Below are positions 57,539 through 64,000 of a stretch of 64,000 bases of DNA, in pieces. This stretch comes from Caprella mutica (lineage: Eukaryota > Arthropoda > Malacostraca > Amphipoda > Caprellidae): positions 1-64,000 of the forward strand of contig CANNZV010003174.1 of the NCBI GenBank assembly GCA_947561585.1, in the 5' to 3' direction. The notes beneath the pieces were generated by a model. It saw only the letters and a program-made list of their open reading frames with translations. It ran no database searches and was not told the origin of the DNA. Position 1 is the first letter of the stretch. Each line of letters starts with the position of its first letter. A program made the translations under genes and the position numbers.

Positions 57539-58407
57539 TAGTGATAACTGTAAAATATGGGAGAAATTAGTTGACGAACACTCATAGAGTGCATACTTTC
57601 GCTGCCACTTATAAATTACCTTGACCTTTAACCAAATTTCAGGCTACTTGGTTGAATAATTTTTTAAGTTATTGAGTTATAAATGATCTTCAACTCCGAC
57701 CGGATCGCTTCCAAAATTTTACTAAGTGGTTCCAGAAATTGGCCAATCGTTCCACCAAATTTCAGGCAATTTAGTCCAAGACCTTTTGAGTTATGCGAGT
57801 AACAATATGACAAATAAATAATTAAATGCTGCCTAAAATATAACCTTCCATAGTCTGTTAAGGTAATTAAGTAAAGTTGATAGAAATAGATAGTGATTAT
57901 TATTGTATATCTAGTACAATATATCGCACACGTTGTATTTAATATTTTAATGGTAAAAATGATTGCATTCTGATCATTGTGGGAGGTGGAACTTTATATT
58001 TAATAGTTTCTTTTTTAAACATAAATGATTCTTTCAATACTTTGTAACTCAAATCAAATAATCTCCTTTTAACAATATAGTATTATAAACTTCCAAGATT
58101 TAGTTTATCACCGTGTTTCGGATTCCAGTCAGTGTTGTTATTATTAATTAATATAACCATATGAGAAAATTCCTGTAATATCTCTAACAGAGGGTGATGA
58201 AGCCACTTCCAATTAAACATATCCGGGTGTTTTCCTTCGATATTTCTTTACTATGTTGATAATTATTAAACGATTTTAATATCGAGGGAATATAGTGATA
58301 TCGCATTAAAATAGCTCAGGAATTTTTTTTCTCTTTTTGACCAGAATAAAATAGTCACAATGATTGGTAAGAAGAAAGAAGAACAAAGTGGTAGAAAAAT
58401 ATACAGT
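57539..58407. other. Non-coding
   Basis: 57,600-57,810 contains phrases like CCAAATTTCAGGC and GAGTTATGCGAGTAAC, which I associate with the non-coding parts of common arthropod repeats, but no family can be named. Nothing else seen. Confidence 0.35.
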
Positions 58408-59460
58408 GCGGGTCAAAAGTGTTCGCAATTTACTAAAATCGATATTTTTTGCCAAAAATATTAATTTCATTCTGATTTTCTAATGGAATCGTGATCTTTA
58501 GAGTAAATCCACTTTTAAAAACTCGAATAAATTGGTTTCCAAACTAACATAAATAACATTATATACTTAATAAAATTTTGTCAACAATAAAAAACGGCTC
58601 AAAAGTGTAAAATAATATAACAGGGTTCATAAAAAGATGCCAAAAGAGTGTTTAATATTACACACAAATGGTATTTGAAACATTGTACAGGTCCATATTA
58701 CATTTTATTGTATAGTTTTATGAACGTAAATCTATCAAAAATTTAGACCTATTCATTTAATTAGAGTCTTGATATTAAATGAGTTTTACACATTGTTTTA
58801 TCACCTCAAACAATCATTTATAAACAAAAGACCACAGATACAGTTTATCAACCACAGATTCAGTTTGGGGTGAATGTTAGGATTCTGTGGGAAGCAAACC
58901 CATGAGCTTCTTGCCAGTGTTGCCTTGTTATTCGAGCCAACCTTTAGTGTAATGAAAAGCATGACTTGGAAAATTATCCTACTGAAAACTGATATTCTTT
59001 TTGACGCCATCGGATAAGGAATTCAACCAGGAGAGAAAATTGTCCCTCCGTAATGCACAATAGCTGTTAAAGTTCATTTTGATATTATCTGACACAAGAA
59101 GAGGTCCAACCAAATTGTTACCAATAATTCGAGACCACAACATGATGCTGCCACCCTCTGGTGCCAATTCAAACGCAAACATGGACTTGCTTCCTTCATG
59201 AGCCACTCTCGGATCCAACCGTTGGGCGGTCGAGGGTCCACTCTGATCTTGTGGTTTCAAATTAAAGTTCAGAAATCAGTTTTCGAGTATTTTGTTGCCC
59301 ATGGAAGCCTTTTCTGACCATTGAGTTGGCTCAGAAGAGGCATACTGCTGGTGCCCTTTGATTCGCCATCTTTTTCAGGATTCGATTTTGGCTTTTTAGA
59401 CACGTGGGTAACTCCAAATTGATCAAAAATTTGCTTGTAGGATTCGAGAGGATTCTCTGA
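58408..59460 (-). pseudogene. Tc1-like transposon relic
   Basis: At 58,409 the terminal repeat ACAGTGCGGGTCAAAAGTGT is of Tc1 type. On the minus strand, broken frames read GGSIMLWSRIIGNNLVGPLL, LRRDNFLSWLNSLSDGVKKN and, in another frame, PKLNLWLINCICG, matching the central and final catalytic blocks of Tc1 transposases (usual forms VMLWGCI, DNFLPWLDSLPDGV, DLNPIENLW). Stops, frameshifts and loss of the catalytic Asp in the last block show it is dead. The other end is truncated near 59,460, where a repeat shared with 52,217 begins. Confidence 0.82.
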
Positions 59461-59463
59461 TTA

Positions 59464-60640
59464 AAGGTCCTCTCCACTCTAAATTAAAAAAATTCTGGTA
59501 TTGCTTTAAATTTGTAGAGCTTAGGTAACATATCGCAGTAAACAGAATTTAAATCGATCAAGTATTCTGTTCACAACTAATTATATAAGAGATATTCGCA
59601 TTTCGTTTTTTCTTATTCTGAGATTCATAATTTCATTAGAAGAAAAAGCCCCCAAACTTGAGTAGGATGTTCGTTTGTATATAAATAGCACATACCTATT
59701 CAAAATTTCAAATCACATATCTGCGTTCAAATAGAAAGTGTATAAAAATTAACATTTCTCAATATCGGAAAATGTTATGATATATGGAAACGATTAGTAA
59801 GAAATACTTAATTAGGTAATTGAATTCTTTATATGGAACCATTGTCTTAGAACTACTCTATTACGATAAATATTAAAGTGAATCTTAGAATACCTACCGT
59901 AACTTACGCGTATAAGGCAGATTATGAATACGCTAAGACCGGCCTAGCTATGCTAGAGCCTATGTACCTATAATATTAAAGTTAGGTAACAGTAAATCTG
60001 AGTAAGGCAGGGTTTGCACCATAGTTTGAGTCAGCTTTAATTGGTCCATACCTTACTTTACATCTGTGTCTCAGTGTCTGCATAATATGTTGTTAAAAAA
60101 TAGGTCATAAGAATTAGCCTAAGCCCTAATGCATGCTGAATGATGGGAAATTGAACATCGGTCAAAAATAAAGTCATATAGATACAAAGTATAATATTAG
60201 ACCAAAGCTCAATTGACTCAATTCTCCAAATTATAGTACATTTTAAGTTAATGTACGAATACCTAATATAGGAGTGCTGTGGTATCACGCTTAAATGGAA
60301 ATTCGATCAAATTAATCAAAAAACATTCATTAAGTAAGCAGGTGTCTTTGTCAAGCATTTTTAGTTTGTTACAAAGTAACTCGATTAACAAAGAACATCT
60401 TGAGTGACAATACGGTACCGGTAGCAATGATATCTATTGATATCTATCAATCAGCATTGTTATCGTTTTGATTTTGTCGGATCGTGTTAGCCTATCGAGC
60501 AGGGGCTTTTTCTTTGCTTGAAATTCAGAGGTGTAGTAGAAAGAACTGAAAAAATCTTAAATTACGTATCATAATAAAATTGTAGAAAGAAAATTGAAAT
60601 GATTTGCAGTTTTATTATCAGTAACATTAGTTCTAATGCT
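59464..60640. repeat. Diverged copy of the Hsp70 copy 2 downstream region
   Basis: Begins AAAGGTCCTCTCCACTC as at 52,217 and follows the same order up to TTAGTTCTAATG near 60,636 (52,685 in the other copy), expanded by about 670 bp in the middle. No gene is seen. Confidence 0.6.
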
Positions 60641-60906
60641 TAAAGAAATTTAAGATCCTCTATTTTTTCAAAAATTTTGCTTGTAAACACCATTGGTCGT
60701 CCGCCTTCATGATTTTTCCTGTCCAATTTATCTTCAACTGCAAGTTTCTGTCCCAAACGGTGATCAGGTTTGATGTTCTTTCTTTTTTCTACCGTACTTT
60801 TATTATCGTTAAGTAGGCATAATGTGATATTTTTAATTTGTGTTAGCATCTTTCCTTTCGGTATCTTCGCAGCACTTCAAACCTCTGCAAACACTTTTGA
60901 CCCACC
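60641..60906. other. No gene seen
   Basis: A short minus-strand frame with GGRPMVFTSKIFEKIEDLK could be an N-terminal transposase remnant, too short to call. Confidence 0.25.
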
Positions 60907-61491
60907 TGTTATGAACTATAATTTCAATAAGAATAGCTATACCTATATATTTCAATAACTCTTGAAATAACATTGATTCTTTCTCAAAAGTATCGAATGA
61001 TGTTAATTGCTTACATCCTCTCTTTTGACCCTTACCCTAAAAGTCCGTTAAAATACCACCGAAAGACATTCTTATTGTATCCGTAGGATTATTATTGAAT
61101 ATAAGGCCTAGGTATATAATGAGCTGTTTGTAGTCCAATTCGAAAATAAGCCTAAAACTGATGCTTTCCTGTATAGTTTGGTCCTCTGTTAGATTGGCTC
61201 TAGACTTTGTGGGGCTAGCAACCACGCTCTACATTTTACCCTCTTTTCGATTATCCGCAATAAGTCCATATTTGCCAAACTGTGTATTTTTATATTTGTG
61301 CCTATAATAAAATTGAACCGGTCATTACCCGCTTTCATTTCCTGTGTAATCGATAGACATTAATTAGATCAGTTACTGAATTATGGAAATAAAGAATAAA
61401 CAATTGGTTCTGAAGGGATAATTTCACATATATTCCCATTAAAATTTGAAGGTCTAGTGTCAATTCTCAAACCCAAGAAGTGATCATAACA
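60907..61491 (+). mobile_element. Old 5' LTR of the left-edge BEL-like family
   Basis: 585 bp from TGTTATGAACTA to ATCATAACA. The right third is close to the inverse of 1,220-1,440, while the left part is diverged (CTCTTGAAATAACAT, TTTACCCTCTTTTCG). It is followed by the family's primer-binding site. Confidence 0.75.
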
Positions 61492-61566
61492 TTTGGTGGC
61501 AAGTGCTGAGGATACGAATTTACTTAGAAATGATATTTTGTGATCAATACATTATACATTTCGGGT
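61492..61566 (+). promoter_or_regulatory. Primer-binding site and leader remnant
   Basis: TTTGGTGGCAAGTGCTGAGG and following bases to CATTTCGGGT match the leader of the left-edge element in inverse orientation. Homology stops at about 61,566, so the element body is lost. Confidence 0.75.
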
Positions 61567-62778
61567 CCCCACGCTCCAACCAATAGTACATGCACCTTTT
61601 GTACATCTGGCCGACTGTACCACGCTACCAATACGAATACCCCAGTGATGGAGTGTGTAACCTAACACAACCCGGTGTGACTGAATCACTGTAAGAATGA
61701 TATAGTGAATCAATGATACTTGGAAGCAGTTCTACAGTTACACAGCGGTTGCTGTCTGAAGTGATTCGATTTAACTTTGAAATGATATTTTATTCTTATA
61801 AATATACTTCGAGTATCTACGTATGCCCGATAGTACATGGAACTATTGTACAAATGCAGATAGTACCCTGTTTCCCCGCGACCACCTTACCATACCAATG
61901 GCATGGCTAGTGAGTGAGTTAGTAACCTACCAACACCCAGAGTGAATTGTTTCCCCATGTGGTTGATAATTGTACGTAATGAATTCTACAGTTATGAAGT
62001 GGGAATTGACTTCTACATTTTCTTCACTGTAATTTGACTATTCAGTCATTGCATGTGCTATCAACAGAAAGTGTTTCGATATTGGACGTCAGAGACAACA
62101 GACTCTTTGTTTTCTCCAAGCGCGTCTTTTCAAATGTGTGATTCCCTCGCATCTTGTGACACTTTTCGAAAATTGTGACGTCAGTAACAACAGTCTTCGT
62201 TTTCTACCGCATCGTTAGTGATTTAATGCACTAAAATCTCCTGGACGAAAATGTGACAATTCTTCGAAATTGTGTTTCGTGAACTCAACTTCACATTTCT
62301 GGAAATTCAATTTCACGGCTCTTCAACTTCAGTTTATTGAAATCAGTTTCTCAATTTCATTTCTCATCTCAACTTTAATTTACCATCACTCCTTTAATTA
62401 ATTCAATGCTAAGTAGTCGGACATCCATCTATAATTTCCTCATCTATGGTTTCCCAATATATGGTGTCCCCATTTACGCAATGGAGAAGAGTGTTCTGCG
62501 TTTCCCATTCTGCTTCGTCGTTTTCCCCAGTCTACACCCTAACTCCATGAGAGATGTCCCAAAGTAGGCTTCATCCCATTGAAAGGCAGACATCTGGCAT
62601 CTGTGCTGGTTCTACCAAAGTCTTCTTAGAGTGCTGTGTTTATCTCTTCTCATGTGGTTGCTGGCCCTGTTCAAAACTGTGTGGTTAACAGTTAAGAGTA
62701 CCAACACCATGAAGAACCACAAGAACCATTGGTACAGGTGCCTAATAAAGTGAAGTGCACTTCGAAAAAAAAAAAAAA
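61567..62778 (+). other. Non-coding sequence ending in a poly(A) tract
   Basis: AATAAA at 62,743-62,748 is followed after 16 bases by a run of 15 A (62,764-62,778), the signature of a retroposed polyadenylated RNA. The 5' limit and source are unknown. At 62,094 and 62,178 two similar segments (GACGTCAGAGACAACAG and GACGTCAGTAACAACAG) form a short duplication. No long frame is present. Confidence 0.5.
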
Positions 62779-64000
62779 ATAGAAAAGTATGAAAATCATT
62801 AGGATTAAAGAACAATTTAATTAGGAATTTTATATTAGATTACCTTAGATGTGCATCATAGATAATTATTTTAATTGATGAGGATTACGCGAAATCTAAT
62901 TACTGATACCGTTATTTCGAAATTGATTGAAATACATATTATTAACATCTTTAGAAATATGATCATTTTTTCTTAATATCTTATTTGTAATAGAATAATT
63001 TTGAGAATTCATTATAAATAATTTTTGGTATATTCCTCATATTGTATTTTGATTTTTTTTTTGTATGTGACTATTTATTTCATGTTTATTATTTTTTCAT
63101 GGGTTTTATCTGTATTGATTTATTTTCAAGTGTTTCATTTAGGAATCTTTATTTGGTAAACATTGACTGATTTTATGTTCTGCATTTTCTAATATCGTAT
63201 GCAAGTTTATATTTGGGCAAATGATGAATAATCGAACTTGAAGAATGAAAAGGGCTTGTAATTAAATAATTGTTACATATATCGGTTCCAAATTTATCAA
63301 AAGTGTAAAGACCGTATGATAACTATGCGTTAAATTGTAAATAATTAAAATAATTATTGATCGCTTCTTGTTATACCATAGAGGATGTAATTATCCTTGG
63401 TAATTATCCAATGGTTTTCCTAAGAGTTGACAAGTTAATGCTAATGATCATAAAGTCTTAGGTAGGGAAATAACGCATGAGACTTACTGTAAAATGATTT
63501 ACCAGTCACGTTAATTTTACCACGCCCTGTTATACCGCGATTATTTGACAATAAAATAAACAACTCATACTAAAGTAGAATTTGAACATATGGAAAATTG
63601 ATGGAAAATTTCAGGTTCCAAAACTGTTTATCTGTATAACATATGTCATGTTTCAATCATAAAATATCATAAAATTTTCAGTTCAAACTGCATGGAAAGA
63701 GTTTCTCACATAATTTGAATGGCACAAAATCTAATAATTAAAATCATAAAACTAATTAAATTATTAGTTGTGAGTTTTCACCTCGCCTACAGATTTGAAA
63801 CAATTGAAATTATTAATGTGTTGTAATAAATAAGATGTAATTTTATTGGTTACGAATTTTTCATAGTTTCTCAATACGATATTTGATATTACAAGTAAAT
63901 AGAAATATTTTTATGTAACAATAGTTTAGGAAAAAGAAAATGTATAAAAAAAGTGTAAAATTATGGCACTCAATATTATGTTAATATTTGTATTCCGTTA
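62779..64000. other. No gene seen
   Basis: Very AT-rich sequence to the window end with no long frames, repeats or RNA genes recognised. Confidence 0.45.

Noticed and set aside
62612..62815. 67-codon minus-strand frame with Phe runs
   Set aside because: The Phe run is the poly(A) tract read backwards.
1..64000. tRNA genes and other classical RNA genes
   Set aside because: No stretch with a convincing cloverleaf plus both polymerase III boxes was found by reading; a covariance-model scan would be decisive and could not be run.

Overview
This is a eukaryotic, AT-rich nuclear window, most likely from an arthropod and plausibly an insect (low confidence). The reasons are the metazoan 5S rRNA, a 70-nt intron in an Hsp70 gene, BEL/Pao LTR retrotransposons, Tc1/mariner-like and hAT-like DNA elements, and extensive satellite DNA. 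There are no operons. The only host-type genes supported are two divergent Hsp70-family genes (6.8-8.4 kb and 53.6-55.3 kb, both minus strand) and one intact 5S rRNA gene (3.78-3.90 kb) with a deleted copy 1.5 kb away. Almost everything else is mobile or tandemly repeated DNA.

Layout. 0-1.8 kb: 5' LTR, leader and gag start of a minus-strand BEL/Pao-like element that runs off the left edge. 2.4-3.3 kb: dead Tc1/mariner-type transposase. 3.65-5.7 kb: two copies of a 0.5 kb unit carrying 5S. 6.8-8.4 kb: Hsp70 copy 1. 8.6-10.6 kb: MITE and the 3' end of a non-LTR retrotransposon. 11.6-17.6 kb: a duplicated block interrupted by three TIR elements. 17.8-31.6 kb: tandem repeats, mainly a 17-bp satellite of about 235 copies, split by a complete BEL element (22,128-31,318) with an exact 5-bp target duplication. 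31.9-50.5 kb: second copy of the duplicated block, expanded by MITEs, a 60-bp repeat, a Tc1-like element with a second BEL element inside it (37,981-46,313), and a 20-bp repeat. 51.0-51.8 kb: a 15-bp repeat that is open as a pentapeptide-repeat reading frame. 53.6-55.3 kb: Hsp70 copy 2. 55.3-57.5 kb: two inverted copies of one TIR element, one carrying a solo LTR. 58.4-59.5 kb: Tc1 relic. 59.5-60.6 kb: diverged repeat of the sequence downstream of Hsp70 copy 2. 60.9-61.6 kb: old LTR plus primer-binding site. 61.6-62.8 kb: poly(A)-ended, possibly retroposed sequence.

The most notable host signal is the Hsp70 pair. Both proteins keep the ATPase domain and the beta substrate-binding domain, stop at the same residue before the helical lid and EEVD tail, and have lost the leucine-rich interdomain linker. 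Copy 2 has a recognisable 44-nt first exon and a phase-2 GT-AG intron. Copy 1 has lost the matching start codon and GT donor, but has an in-frame ATG in what was the intron. Shared flanks suggest the pair belongs to a tandem segmental duplication whose other units were eroded or overwritten by repeats. Comparing the duplicated blocks also gives natural empty sites that date and delimit several transposon insertions.
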